NCBI GenBank assembly: GCA_034231615.1
Contig: CM067314.1
Coordinates: 7,999,501 to 8,063,500, forward strand
Source: Meghimatium bilineatum
Lineage: Eukaryota > Mollusca > Gastropoda > Stylommatophora > Philomycidae
Direction of reading: 5' to 3'
DNA length: 64,000 nt
The notes beneath the pieces were generated by a model, which did not search any database, had not been told where the DNA came from, and was given only the letters and a program-made list of their open reading frames with translations. The translations under genes and the position numbers were made by a program. Shown piece by piece: positions 33,810 through 44,890 of the stretch; the first letter of the stretch is position 1, and each line of letters begins with the position of its first letter.

Positions 33810-33945
33810 CAATAATAATAATAATAAAATACCTAACCTATTGTTTTGTAGCGGTGCCACATTGGAACACTCGGCACAGAACTTCCACCAAACATCACTA
33901 TTTTCGGTCCTACGGATGACTGAAAAAAAATTTTCCCCAATCATT
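33810..33945 (-). mobile_element. LINE-C-like C-terminal end
   Basis: Minus strand reads WWKFCAECSNVAPLQN, close to the last residues of LINE-C at 47472 (RTLYAEASNVVPLRP). The 3' side is an AAT-rich tail. Confidence 0.6.
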
Positions 33946-34629
33946 TCTGTATGTTAACACGCCATAATTTTGCCTTCCTTCTCTTCTTTTACCCTCACAT
34001 GTTCAATGTAGGGAAACCGTTGAAAGCGAATTATGTATGGGTATATGTACCGACCACTCAAGCATGCACGGTTTTACTAATGTCAAGGGGTACAGAGGGA
34101 ACGCATTGCTCTCGGCGGACCCAGGGTTAGCAGATAAGCAAATTCAGAAATGTACCTCCTCGCGGTGCACCATGGAAACAGAAATACAGCAGCTCGATCT
34201 GATTCCTGCTAAATCATTTGGGGATCGTGTCCGAGATTGTGGAGGTAGCAGATGGAAAGAGATTTGACTGCATAAAAGACAGACAATATCTCCGGCACCA
34301 CCAGGAACACCACATACAGCGACACCGTCGACATACGGTGAAGCTAGTTAGTCCAGTCCGAACATTGGAGGGGCGGCCAATGAAAAAAGCATGAAAAGGT
34401 GGATGCATGGCGAAAGACAGAAAGATTTCATACTGAGTACAATGGAAAAAATGAAAGTGCAGAACAGCGCTAGAGGGCAGCGCCAACTGTAAATAGAAAG
34501 TGAAAACGATTAAGGAAATGGGAACTACAAGCTCTGTTAGCTCGAGACGAGCTTCTAGTTAACCGTTTTCCTTATAGGCAGAGACACATACCCAATAATG
34601 GGCGTCTAGCAAGGCAAAAAGACCTCGCC
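33946..34629. other. No gene recognised; CTCF-like motif
   Basis: Higher GC than the surroundings. The 76-codon frame at 34037-34267 and 90-codon minus frame at 34214-34486 show no domain. At 34466-34484 agcgctagagggcagcgcc matches the core of the animal CTCF site and is partly palindromic (gcgct/agcgc). Confidence 0.4.
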
Positions 34630-34925
34630 TAACTCTAATGTCGAGTCTTCCTATACCGGAAGCATGCTCGCGAAGAGAAAGGGTGCCGTACCAGATAGGC
34701 TCAGACAAAAAGGGACAAAGATGGCACTCCTGGCCCAACTCTACTGCCAAGCTTTCCTATACCGAAAGTACACTTGCAGAGAGAAAGGGTTCCGTACCCG
34801 ATGGGCTCAGGCACAGAAGAGACAACGGTTTTAGCTTTGGTCCAACTCTACTGTCAGGTGTTCCTATACCGGAAACACACTTGCAGAGAGAAAGGGTTCA
34901 GTACCTGATCGCTCAGCTCGAGAAC
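34630..34925. repeat. ~105-bp tandem repeat, 3 copies
   Basis: cttcctataccggaagca, ctttcctataccgaaagt and gttcctataccggaaaca begin units at about 34648, 34752 and 34859, each followed by gagagaaagggt and a cagatagg/cgatgggctcag block. Confidence 0.88.
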
Positions 34926-35437
34926 GCTTTGCTCTCATACGCGTGGTGTGAGACTCGAACTTGGGCGAGGGGTTCACAATGTCGGTGAACGATACTTCGG
35001 CTAAGAGGGCGAAAGAGCCAGGGTCTAGCTCTTCTGGTGAGTTCTTCCTCCTAAGGAACCAGGCTCACGGATGAGAAACGGAACAGTACCCGATGGGTAC
35101 AGGCACAGTACGTCCAATTACACGAGACAAGTTCACAGACAGTGGAACACCTCGTGAGAGACAGAAGTGAGCAAAAATCGTCTGGGCGAAGAGTTACCAC
35201 ACACGCGTGCCTGACTCGTGTAGGAAAATCATTCCTTTACCACCTTATGCGTCTATAAGCCCCCAGACCTAATTTCTTCAGAATAAGCCGTGTTCGGTAA
35301 CAGCGACAGTCGAATTAGACTCAGGGTTCATGTACATTCCTAGACGAGATCATGCTTTGCCAAACACGTCGGAATCTGGGATATGACTTATGCATTTCTC
35401 AAGCGCTCACCTCGCTCGCTTGTGATGGCCTTCTAAT
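34926..35437. other. No gene recognised
   Basis: Unique-looking, relatively GC-rich. A further ccgatgggtacaggcacag at about 35092 echoes the 105-bp repeat, so the old array may extend here in decayed form. Confidence 0.45.
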
Positions 35438-35566
35438 CCATTGCCAGGCTTGGCCTGTTGTATTTGTGTACTCTTCGCCATTGCCAGGCTTGGCCTGTTG
35501 TATTTTTGTACTCTTCGCCAGTGCCAGGCTTGGCATGTTGTATTTTTGTACTCTTCGCCATTGCGC
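35438..35566. repeat. 40-bp tandem repeat, ~3.3 copies
   Basis: ccaggcttggcctgttgtat recurs every 40 bp. The core caggcttggcctg is itself nearly palindromic. Confidence 0.93.
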
Positions 35567-35767
35567 ATATTACACAAAGAAGTAGGTCGATTGCACCTAT
35601 CTCGGACAAGAAGCTTCGCATTGACCCTCGGTTACTGAACCAAATTATCTGTGTATGAGCCGTGTTTGGCAACGGCGATAGTCGAGTTGGACAACGTTTG
35701 CATTGCCCTCAATTACTTGCTCCCCATCCACATTGTCACAGCGCACAGAGTCTGAATCTCAACACTT

Positions 35768-35840
35768 GTCATGTGACGTATGTGTGTGTCATGTGACGTA
35801 TGTGTGTGTCATGTGACGTATGTGTGTGTCATGTGATATA
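35768..35840. repeat. 20-bp tandem repeat at LINE-F 3' end
   Basis: atgtgacgtatgtgtgtgtc repeats at 35771, 35791 and 35811, then merges with the last LINE-F bases. On the LINE strand this is the 3' tail. Confidence 0.92.
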
Positions 35841-35968
35841 TTCCTTCCAGAATGTTGTCTTCCTAATAAACTCTCTGAACCGCTCTCTGTCTTGGGCGAA
35901 GCGGCTTGCATTTTCTAGCGATGTATTCATGTTATCTTTAATGTCGTCAGTCCATCGTCATGTGTTTT
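35826..35968 (-). mobile_element. LINE-F 3' end, copy 1
   Basis: Minus strand reads DDIKDNMNTSLENASRFAQD then RERFREFIRKTTFWKEYIT and a stop. Homologous to 59392-59998. Only the last ~140 bp is present, followed by a 20-bp tandem tail. Confidence 0.8.
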
Positions 35969-36055
35969 TCTCATTACGGTGCTTTGATTAACGGATGTTC
36001 CTTCCCGAAAGTAATGGCAACCTACGGGAATATTGTTCCTAGAAATTTCAATTGC
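35969..36055. repeat. Dispersed repeat J, copy 1
   Basis: gattaacggatgttccttcc and cgaaagtaatg plus flanks match 61075-61151. In both places J touches the 5'-truncated end of a different LINE. Confidence 0.7.
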
Positions 36056-36278
36056 ATAAGTCTCAACACTACTTCGGTCAAAAATTTGAACACATCGCAG
36101 TCTCTTAAGCAATTATGTGTGTGCCCAAATACTGGAAATGTGTACGTCCTCTACTTAAAAATTCTCAATTATTATCGTTAGGTGTACTTTCTCTATATTC
36201 GCTATCATGGCGTTTCATATTTCTATTTCATATTTCTTGTTCTTTTTCATCTCATTCATTTGTTTTTCACGTCATGTA

Positions 36279-36607
36279 GATTACGACTAACAGATATGAG
36301 AAAGTCACGCATTCCATGTGTAGGGCTCCAGATTACGACTTACAGATCTGAGAAGGTCATGCATCCCATGGTAGGGCTCCAGATTACGACTTACAGATCT
36401 GAGAAAGTCACGCATTCCATGTGTAGGGCTCCAGATTACGACTTACAGATCTTAGAAGGTCATGCATCCCATGGTAGGGCTCCAGATTACGGCATACATA
36501 TCTGAGAAAGTCACGCATTCCATGTGTAGGGCTCCAGATTATGGCTTACGGAATCTGAGAAGGTCACGTATCCCATGTATAGGGCTCCAGATTATGGCTT
36601 AGACTTA
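36279..36607. repeat. Minisatellite, ~52-bp unit, ~6 copies
   Basis: ccagattacgacttacagat recurs with two alternating unit types (cacgcattccatgtgt and catgcatcccatg), so the array behaves as a ~103-bp dimer. Confidence 0.92.
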
Positions 36608-36735
36608 TATCTATTTAAAAAAAATTTCGCCACTAAATAATTCAATAATTCCACTACATCTATGTTATTTTCTGTGTTTGATGGTCTTTATTTTGATACA
36701 TACCTTTCGTCAAATCTTTGATTCTGCATTTCTTC

Positions 36736-37093
36736 TTCTTCTTCTTCTTTCTGTACTCATGTACCTTTCGGTGTTGAGGGGAGAGTGAGTGTAACGGTCT
36801 TTTGCCCTTTTATATGCCTCTTCCGTTGTTATATTTCCGAGTGTCTCTAATACACTATCTATCCTCCTTTTACGAGGGAGTCCAATAGGTCGACTGTTTT
36901 CGTATCGTTTGTTAAGGGTTTTTTTTGATAATACTTTGCTCTTTCTGTCTGGTTATGTGGCCGTACCATTTAACTTGTTGTTTCTGGATGTATTCTATTG
37001 TTGGCTTGATCCCTAATTGTTTCCTTAGTGCTTCATCTCTGATTTTGTCTCTTAAGCTAACGCCAATCATACGTCTCACACATTTCATTTCAG
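36736..37093 (-). mobile_element. LINE-A C-terminal part, copy 2
   Basis: The minus strand matches LINE-A copies elsewhere: acgtctcacacatttcattt, acgagggagtccaataggtc, and the 3' end at aaggtacatgagtac with a GAA-repeat tail (36726-36750). Its 5' side runs directly into the 18-bp array at 37094. Confidence 0.85.
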
Positions 37094-37422
37094 TGTGTAT
37101 GTTAATCTTATGTATGGTGTTAATCTTATGTACGATGTTAATCTTATGTACGGTGTTAATCGTATGTATGGTGTTAATCTTATGTACGGTGTTAATCTTA
37201 TGTACGGTGTTAATCTATGTACGGTGTTAAATCTTATGTACGGTGTTAATCTAATGTACAGTGTTAATCTTATGTACTATGTTAATCTTATGTATGGTGT
37301 TAATCTTATGTATGGTGTTAAACTTATGTACGATATTAATCGTATGTACGGTGTTAAACTTATGTACGGTGTTAATCTTATGTATGGTGTTAATCTTATG
37401 TATGGTGTTAATCTTATGAATT
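37094..37422. repeat. Minisatellite, 18-bp unit, ~18 copies, derived from LINE-A
   Basis: The unit gttaatcttatgtacggt repeats. LINE-A at 48159-48186 has gttgttaatcttatgtattg in exactly the position where this array begins in copy 2, so the unit is a piece of the LINE (its HKIN-coding segment). One unit has a 1-bp deletion. Confidence 0.93.
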
Positions 37423-37463
37423 TGATTCTGTATGATTTAGTGTATTTTTTGAATGTTAAACTG

Positions 37464-37650
37464 TTGTTGTTCTTCTTCTTCAGCGCTCATTCTCAAACTC
37501 CCACTGAATCTCTCCTGTAGCAGAACAATGGTCCAACTAGATTTCCAGCAGGATGTAGTCCAGAAAATTAAAATGAGTTGTGTCGCCGTTTTATTTGCTC
37601 CAATCGCTGGACACATCCGTTTTCGGAGGAAAAGAACTGCTATTCAACCC
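37464..37650 (-). mobile_element. Family H copy 2
   Basis: Minus-strand homologue of 22640-22816 across the whole element, including ctggactacatcctgctgga and the 3' GAA tail (plus: ttcttcttcttcagcgctca). About 75% identical by eye. Confidence 0.75.
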
Positions 37651-38435
37651 ATTAGATATTGAGTTTGTCCTATTTTCTCACATAATTGTGAGTGAATATG
37701 TCTAACAAATATTCCTATAGTGTTAAAACTGTGCCATTCGTTTAGTATCTGTTCTTTGAACGTCATAAGTTTCCACAATTAGAAACGGGTGAAGGAACAA
37801 ATCCCAGAATATGTAAGCGACTTTGTTATCCTTTATGTACTGTTCTCATATCAAATTACATTATTTGTTTTAATTGGTCAAGGTTGTGACACTAATCTCT
37901 TTGTTGATTGATCTCCGTATCGATGATTGATTTTGTGTCTCCACAGATGGCCAGGCAGGAAGCAAGTGTACAATTTCAAATTGATTATGATTCTCTCAAA
38001 TGGTTAAATTTCAGAGACACAGTCCATACATTTCACAGAATATTTCTTGCCCGGGGCCCTTTTTATGGACAATGTGCCTTATCAATTAGTGCTAACCTCC
38101 CTCTACGTTCTGTTGACTAGTTCCAAAAGAAAGGCAATACCGACACTCTTGGGATCCCGCAGCACTTTAGAAGGTGGTTTATTAAACCGACGATTGTCTT
38201 AGGTGCTTTTTCTGTAGGTTTTTCTCCCACGGCATGAGTCACTCTCGCACTAACCTACAATACAGGTGGTTAATGAGTAAACCAAAGGACACAAGTAACA
38301 TAATGAGACAAGACTCGTAGTGACAATGATATTTTCACAGGTTTCATAGATTGTCAGTCTATCTCAAATTGCCTTAGCATTAGCAGCCTACTACATGATG
38401 AATAGAATTAGATAGTGAATCCATTCTTTTCACCT
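37651..38435. other. No gene recognised
   Basis: The 70-codon frame at 37908-38120 is one of the few here not made of repeats, but I recognise no domain and see no exon signals beyond a chance ag before the second half. Confidence 0.4.
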
Positions 38436-39207
38436 TGGAATAGCTGTCCAAATCCTGCCTTGGACTAGATGTCCAACTCCTGCCTTGGAATAGATTTCCA
38501 ACTCCTGCGTTGGACTAAATATCCGTGCCCCCCTTGGTCTGGATGTACAAGTCCCGTCTCTGACTGGATGTGCAAGTCCCACCTTGGACTAGATGGCCAA
38601 CTCCTGCCTTGGACTAGATATTTAAGCCCCTCTTGGTCTGGATGTGCAAGTCCTGACTCTGACTGGATGTGTGTCCCAACTTTGACTAGATATCTAAGCC
38701 CCCATTAGTCTGGCTGTGCAAGTCCCGCCTCTTACAGGATGTGTGTCCTACCTTGGACTAGATATCTAGGCCCACCCCCTGGTCTGGATGTGCAAGTCCC
38801 GCCTCTGACTGGATCTGCAAGTCCCACCTTGGATTAGATGTCCAACTCCTGCCTTGGACTAGATATCTAAGCCCCCCCCCCCTTGGTCTGGATGTGCAAG
38901 TCCCAACTCTGACTTGATGTGTGTCCCACCTTGGACTAGATATCTAAGTCCCAGCTTGGATTAGATGGCCAAATCTCGCCTTGGACTAGATGTCCAAGTC
39001 CCACCTTGGACTAAATGTCCAAGTACCACCTTGGACTAAATGTCCAAGTACCACCTTGGACTAGATGTCCAAGTCCCGCCTTGGACTTAATGTCCAAGTC
39101 CCGGCATGGATTAGATGGCAAAATCTCGCCTTGGATTAGATGGCCAAATCTCTACTTGGACTAGATGTTCAAGTCCCATGTTGGACTTGATGTCCAAGTC
39201 CCGGTTG
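38436..39207. repeat. Degenerate minisatellite, 24-28-bp unit, ~30 copies
   Basis: Units around ccttggactagatgtccaa vary in length. A left subfamily has cctcttggtctggatgtgca units, a right subfamily has gtccaagtcccaccttgg. A C-run of 10 occurs near 38873-38882. Confidence 0.88.
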
Positions 39208-39309
39208 TCTCACACACTACTCTCAAATAACGTGAAAATAAAGGTCAAGGTAAATTGAGTTGTGAACCAACGCCGTGCCACGCGGTTTTCTCCGTAGATC
39301 ATGACATTT

Positions 39310-39560
39310 CAGACCTCCTAGTTCAATTAATTTGGACCCTGTTCATTTCGGTTTTGATTATTGTTGGACTGTTAATTGGTCGCTATTTACATCTTCTGAG
39401 TTTCATGCCAAAAATAGCCAAGGCCAGCGACTAGATTTCACGTAAATCGAAAACTAGTTCATGTTTATCTTTTAGTTTACATGCCTTTTATACTACCACG
39501 GGTCGCGGTTTTCCCATTCAGTGACTGACAAGAAAACGTTTAAATAACGACGCCCAAAGC
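39310..39560 (+). repeat. Dispersed repeat K, copy 1
   Basis: atgccaaaaatagccaaggc with flanking ggtcgctatttaca and gaaaactagttc matches the minus strand of 46430-46640. About 150 bp aligns clearly. Unclassified; possibly a MITE or SINE. Confidence 0.6.
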
Positions 39561-39715
39561 TTTACTCAGTTACGGCAGTTCCACTCCTCGGACATTCACT
39601 GAGCATGGATCTGGTACAATATTATCATTTGGGTGGGTGAACCGCTGGATTAGGGGTCTTTGGGGTTGAAAATATGAATACTAAATGCACGAAACCACGG
39701 TCTATTTGTCGATGG

Positions 39716-40006
39716 GTGAGTGAATGTCCACTCTAAAAAAAGGGTCTACTGTTCAGTGGGCGAGTGATTACACACTCTAAACAAGGGTATACTGTTCAGT
39801 GGGAGAGTGATTGCACACTCGAAACAAGGATCTACTGTTCAGTGGGAGAGTGATTGCACACTCTAAACAAGGGTCTACCTTCAGTGGGCGAGTGATTGCA
39901 CACTCTAAACAAGGGTCTAATGTTCGCTGGGCGAATAATTGCACACTCTAAATAAGGGTCTACCTTCAGTGGGCGAGTGATTGCACACTCTTAACAAGGG
40001 TCTAGA
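39716..40006. repeat. Minisatellite, ~43-bp unit, ~6.5 copies
   Basis: cactctaaacaagggtctac and cagtgggcgagtgattgca alternate at about 43-bp spacing. Confidence 0.92.
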
Positions 40007-40420
40007 AATAGAGAACAATTCTATACAATTTTAATTTCTCTACTTTGCATAATAGGTTTCTAGGTTTATGTGTTGATTTTTTCTGTTCTATTATTAGTCT
40101 TGGGATTTTCGCTTCTAATTCTACAACTGTGCAGTAAAATGTGGCGAAAATCTGGAATCATACAGAAACACAGAAATCATATTCTGACCAAAAGACATAT
40201 ACAAAAACATACCACAGCACAGTACGAGTAAAACATAGAACTGCATATTATTACACCACTAATGGTAAAATAAACAAAAGTAAATTTTCTAAAGGTTTCA
40301 TGAAATTTATTCATAGTCTATAATTATCTTGTGTGCATTATATTCTATAGCGTATGCCACAGACTCAATATAATACATGTGTTCTGTAGCAACGGTTCAC
40401 AATCTTTTCGAGGGTGCCAT
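40007..40420. other. No gene recognised
   Basis: AT-rich spacer. The 60-codon frame at 40141-40323 has no domain. Confidence 0.4.
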
Positions 40421-41246
40421 CTACAAGGCATGCCATATAAGTGTATACACATCACTTATACGTGCCAACTTCATGGCATGCCATAGAAGTATATACACAT
40501 CACACATATGTGCCATCTTCAAGGCATGCCATAGACGTGTATACACAGCCAACTTCAAGGCATGCCATAGAAGTGTATACACAGCCAACTTCAAGGCATG
40601 CCATAGAAGTGTATACACATCACACATTTGTGCCATCATCAAGGCATGCCATAGACGTGTATACACAGCCAACTTCAAGGCATGCCATAGAAGTGTATAC
40701 ACAGCCATCTTCAAGGCATGCCATAGAAGTGTATACACAGCCAACTTCAAGGCATGCCATAGAAGTGTATACACAGCCAACTTCAAGGCATGCCATAGAA
40801 GTATACACAGCCAACTTCAAGGCATGCCATAGAAGTGTATACACATCACACATTTGTGCCATCATCAAGGCATGCCATAGACGTGTATACACAGCCAACT
40901 TCAAGGCATGCCATAGAAGTGTATACACAGCCAACTTCAAGGCATGCCATAGAAGTGTATACACAGCCAACTTCAAGGCATGCCATAGAAGTGTATACAC
41001 AGCCAACTTCAAGGCATGCCATAGAAGTGTATACACATCACACATTTGTGCCATCATCAAGGCATGCCATAGACGTGTATACACAGCCAACTTCAAGGCA
41101 TGCCATAGAGCCATAGAAGTGTATACACAGCCAACTTCAAGGCATGCCATAGACGTATACACAGCCATCTTCAAGGCATGCCATAGAAGTGTATAAAACC
41201 CACATGTGCCATTTTCACAGCATGTCATAAACATATATACAACACA
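40421..41246. repeat. Minisatellite, 36-bp unit, ~22 copies, with longer variant units
   Basis: ttcaaggcatgccatagaag recurs every 36 bp. A longer unit with cacacatttgtgccatcatc appears at 40621, 40847 and 41039, so blocks of one long plus several short units were duplicated. Frames of 121-251 codons on both strands are array artefacts. Confidence 0.95.
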
Positions 41247-41644
41247 CCTAAATGTTCATTATGTTTATTTTATGGAAATAACAGACAATGGCTATCAATA
41301 TTTTCTACTGTCTCTACTTTTCGCTGTAGAATAACCTGAGTCATCAAACCTATTAGAAACTCCTGTGCCTGATATTTTATCATTTCCCCAGAAATTTCAT
41401 ACATTGTTCAATTGTTCTCGCTACTCTTGTCCGGAATCTTTGTTTATAGTTTTTTTTCATGTTCAATTTCCTGTAACAGAAGGATCCAAGAAAAATCAAT
41501 ATTTGAAATATGAATCCTTAAAATTGTGGAAAATGACGTTTGGACCTCCAGTCACAGAATCATTACCACTAATTCAGCGGACCTTAATGGATTCTTATTG
41601 TTTTGATGTCAGAGGAAAATATTAGAGTCTTTAAGAAAATAAAC
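41247..41644. other. No gene; possible old dispersed repeat
   Basis: 41494-41568 resembles 33266-33345. Otherwise unique-looking AT-rich sequence. The 86-codon frame at 41365-41625 has no domain. Confidence 0.4.
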
Positions 41645-41793
41645 GATGTGTGTTAGTGGGAAGATGCGACTAAATGATGTATGGCATAGAATCTCGTGTC
41701 ATGTGCTCCAACTCTTTGTTGTGTGTGTTAGTGGGAAGATGCGACTAAATGATGTATGACATATAATCTTGTGCCATGTGCTCCGACTCTTTG

Positions 41794-41830
<37 letters not shown>

Positions 41831-41930
41831 TGGGAAGATATGTATGAATGATGTATGAAATAGAATCTTTGTCATGTGCTCCAACACTTTGTTGTGTGTG
41901 TGTGTGTTCGTGGGAAGATACAATGCCTTA
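41645..41930. repeat. ~75-bp tandem repeat with embedded (TG)n, ~3.5 copies
   Basis: Units begin gtgggaagatgcgactaaat, continue atgatgtatg...catgtgctccaactctttg and end in a TG run whose length differs from unit to unit (short, about 30 bp at 41797-41827, about 16 bp at 41893-41908). Confidence 0.92.
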
Positions 41931-42177
41931 TGGTCATCACGAAATCCATGGGCACTCTATAAGCATCCTCCAGGACTAGAGTATAGGTAGTGATATGTAC
42001 TCAACCTACGTGAGTAATGCGCCTAGAAATTCAGAAGCGACATCGAAGAATTTACGCACATGTCTTTGGCCAATGCAGACCTGCTTGCCCGGAACAGAGA
42101 GACGTTCAGAGTATCCACGATGAAGACAACGTTATGGAAATATTATGTCACTTGATATATATATATATATATAGGTC

Positions 42178-42400
42178 GTGATAAACACTGGTCAGGCTAT
42201 TGAATATCTGCGTCATTATTACAGTAGAGGAATGGATAAACACGGGTAAGGGCATTGAATGTCTTATTTTTAGAGAAGAGTGGATAAACACGGGTAAGAA
42301 CATGTAATATCATTGTAATTATTACATTGAATGTATGGGTAATTATTAGAGAAGAGGAGTGGATAAACACTGGTAGGAACAGGGAATATAATAATAATGA
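42178..42400. repeat. Degenerate repeat, ~65-bp unit, 3-4 copies
   Basis: gtggataaacacgggtaag/tggtaggaaca with a following attgaat block recurs three to four times. A TA run lies at about 42155-42172. Confidence 0.75.
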
Positions 42401-42954
42401 TTACTATATCGTTAGGTGATTGATCTACACAAACAGAACAATCGATGAACCCATCATTGTCTCTTGTTTTCATTACTGTAGTAAAAACTATATCCCAAAT
42501 GTAACAAGGGATTCATTGATAGGAATTGATAGTTCAGTAATCTCCGTAAACGAAAAGAGAGAAATACCAACACAAATATGAAACTGTTACCAGTACGGTC
42601 TACCATAGATGGGTATTATTATTATACATATTCGTATATATGTTTCGTATGTTTTGTACTTGTTAAACTATGACTTTGGTGTTTACTTTTACACATATTA
42701 ACATCTAAACAAAATACAAACAAACTAAAAGTAATAATAATAATAAAATGTCATATCTATTCTATATTAAAATATGTTTGAGAATAATGGATGATGAATA
42801 AACAGATAGAATAGAGAATTGATGTTTTTGAGATGAAGATGTTTAGAATTCGAATAAATCGACATTCGTGGAAGGAAATTAAAACATAGAAGTTCTCACA
42901 AAACTGCATATGACAAAAATGATATGTTAAAAGGAATACAAATCGAAAATATAA
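42401..42954. other. No gene recognised
   Basis: AT-rich unique-looking DNA. The 66-codon minus frame at 42757-42957 is low complexity. Confidence 0.4.
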
Positions 42955-43224
42955 CATATAAGGGACATATTAAAATATAACATATTATGGGCATATTAAA
43001 ATGTAACTTATTATTCGCTTATTAAAATATAACATATTATAGACATATTAAAATATAACATATTATAGACATATTAAAATATAACATATTATAGACATAT
43101 TAAAATATAACATATTATGGACATATTAAAATATAACATATTATAGACATATTAAAATATAACATATTATAGACATATTAAAATATACCATATTATAGAC
43201 ATATTAAAACATAACATCATGTGG
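42955..43224. repeat. Minisatellite, 26-bp unit, ~10 copies
   Basis: acatattaaaatataacata repeats every 26 bp. The last unit (43199-43224) is a hybrid with the following 28-bp array. Confidence 0.93.
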
Positions 43225-43698
43225 ACATATTAAAAGACATGACACCATGTGGACATATTAAAAGACATGACACCATGTGGACATATTAAAAGACATGACA
43301 CCATGTGGACATATTAAAAGACAGGACACCATGTGGACATATTAAAAGACATGACACCATGTGGACATATTAAAAGACCTGACACCATGTGGACATATTA
43401 AAAGACATGACACTATGTGGACATATTAAAAGACATGACACCATGTGGACATATTAAAAGACATGACACTATGTGGACATATTAAAAGACATGACACCAT
43501 GTGGACATATTAAAAGACATGACACCATGTGGACATATTAAAAGACATGACACCATGTGGACATATTAAAAGACATGACACCATGTGGACATATTAAAAG
43601 ACATGACACCATGTGGACATATTAAAAGACATGACACCATGTGGACATATTAAAAGACATGACACCATGTGGACATATTAAAAGACATGACACCATGT
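43225..43698. repeat. Minisatellite, 28-bp unit, ~17 copies, derived from the 26-bp array
   Basis: acatattaaaagacatgaca plus ccatgtgg repeats every 28 bp with very few changes (ccatg/ctatg). It shares the first 11 bases with the 26-bp unit; a hybrid unit marks the junction. Confidence 0.96.
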
Positions 43699-43934
43699 TG
43701 AAGACGTTACTAGAGGGTAGAGATGACGGAATGCGAGCAAGAGGAACGCAAATATACAATTAGTAGAGAAACAGGATTAGTGGATAAGGCTAGAGTCTGA
43801 CAGAGTGAACCACCAAGGCATGAGAAAGAAGCAGGTTCGCTACAGCCACACTTCGATGCAGATATGGTACCTGATAATGATGACTTCTAAATCAAAATAC
43901 TTGTGAGGAAGAAGGAGTGATCAAGAGTGAGTGA

Positions 43935-44464
43935 TTTAGTTAGTTATTCCTCTAGGGCCAAAGACGACACATAGGGCGGATGTCATATATTTCCCTGTCT
44001 TTCTTTCATTTCAATTTGCTTGAGATCTTCATTGTTTCTGATACCGATGGTGAAACGTTCTCTTGTAATAGTTCTACGTAAAGTTTTTTTTTTGGTCTTC
44101 CTCGTTTTCTCTTGTCTTTTGATGACCACATCAAAGCTTGAAAGGGGAGTCTTTCGGTATCCATTCATAGCGGCGCGTGTCCGATGTAATTCCAGCGACA
44201 CTTAAAATATAGGTGGATATATATTATTGTTTTGATTCTTTGTCTGACAACCGTGTTTGATTTGAAGTCTGACCAATGTATATTCAGTAGCCTTCTAAGA
44301 CATTTATTTTCAAAGGTGTTTAGTCGTTGTTCCAAATTTGATGTTGCTTTCCAACTTTCGCATCCAAATGTTAATGTTGGAGTTATGCAGGAATTGAAGA
44401 TTTTGTGCTTTGTGTTATTTCTTAAAGGCGAGTGATAGAGTAGAGAAAAATATCTAGATGACAA
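43935..44464 (-). mobile_element. LINE-B C-terminal part, copy 2
   Basis: Minus strand reads ITPTLTFGCESWKATSNLEQ, TFENKCLRRLLNIHWSDFKS, RWNYIGH and GRPKKK, then KDREIY near the end. These are the post-RT, IGH and GRPK motifs of non-LTR C-termini. A stop and frame changes are present. 3' end shared with 46640-47040 and 24995-25098. Confidence 0.8.
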
Positions 44465-44671
44465 TTTGACACACGTACCGGAAAAACTGGCTCAGTAAAG
44501 CCTGCAGTGGCACGAACAGAAACGATTCGACAGGCACACACGTGACAGACGTTAAGTGCAATTTTTGAAGCACAGAAACATTTCATAATATATTTTTTAA
44601 CACAACCCAGAAGAAAAGCACGCAATGTTGGAAAACTGGGGGTTGAGAGATGACAAAACATAGGGCGCATG

Positions 44672-44890
44672 GCCAATATATTAGAGCGTTGATCTCACAT
44701 CCGTGAGTTCCAGGGTTCGATCCACGGTAAGAAATATGTTTTGTTCTGCAGGAGAATAAATTAAAATCTCACCCTGTACGTGAAGTGACGACAGCAAGAG
44801 CATGTATCCTTTATCACACATGTAGAAAATCCCTCCCTGCAACTCCTTAACGGGAAACATGCAGTATTTGACAGTTTATAAAAACTTTCA
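44672..44890 (+). mobile_element. SINE2 (tRNA-derived), copy 1
   Basis: Head gcgcatggccaatatattag, B-box gggttcgatccac, body ctcaccctgtacgtgaagtg, cgacagcaagagcatg, and a 3' end ctccttaacgggaaacatgc. Homologous to 55418-55648 (minus). Its 3' terminus merges into the 35-bp array that follows. Confidence 0.85.

Noticed and set aside
37908-38120. 70-codon frame not built from repeats
   Set aside because: No domain, no neighbouring exon and normal length for chance in this composition; kept only as a note.
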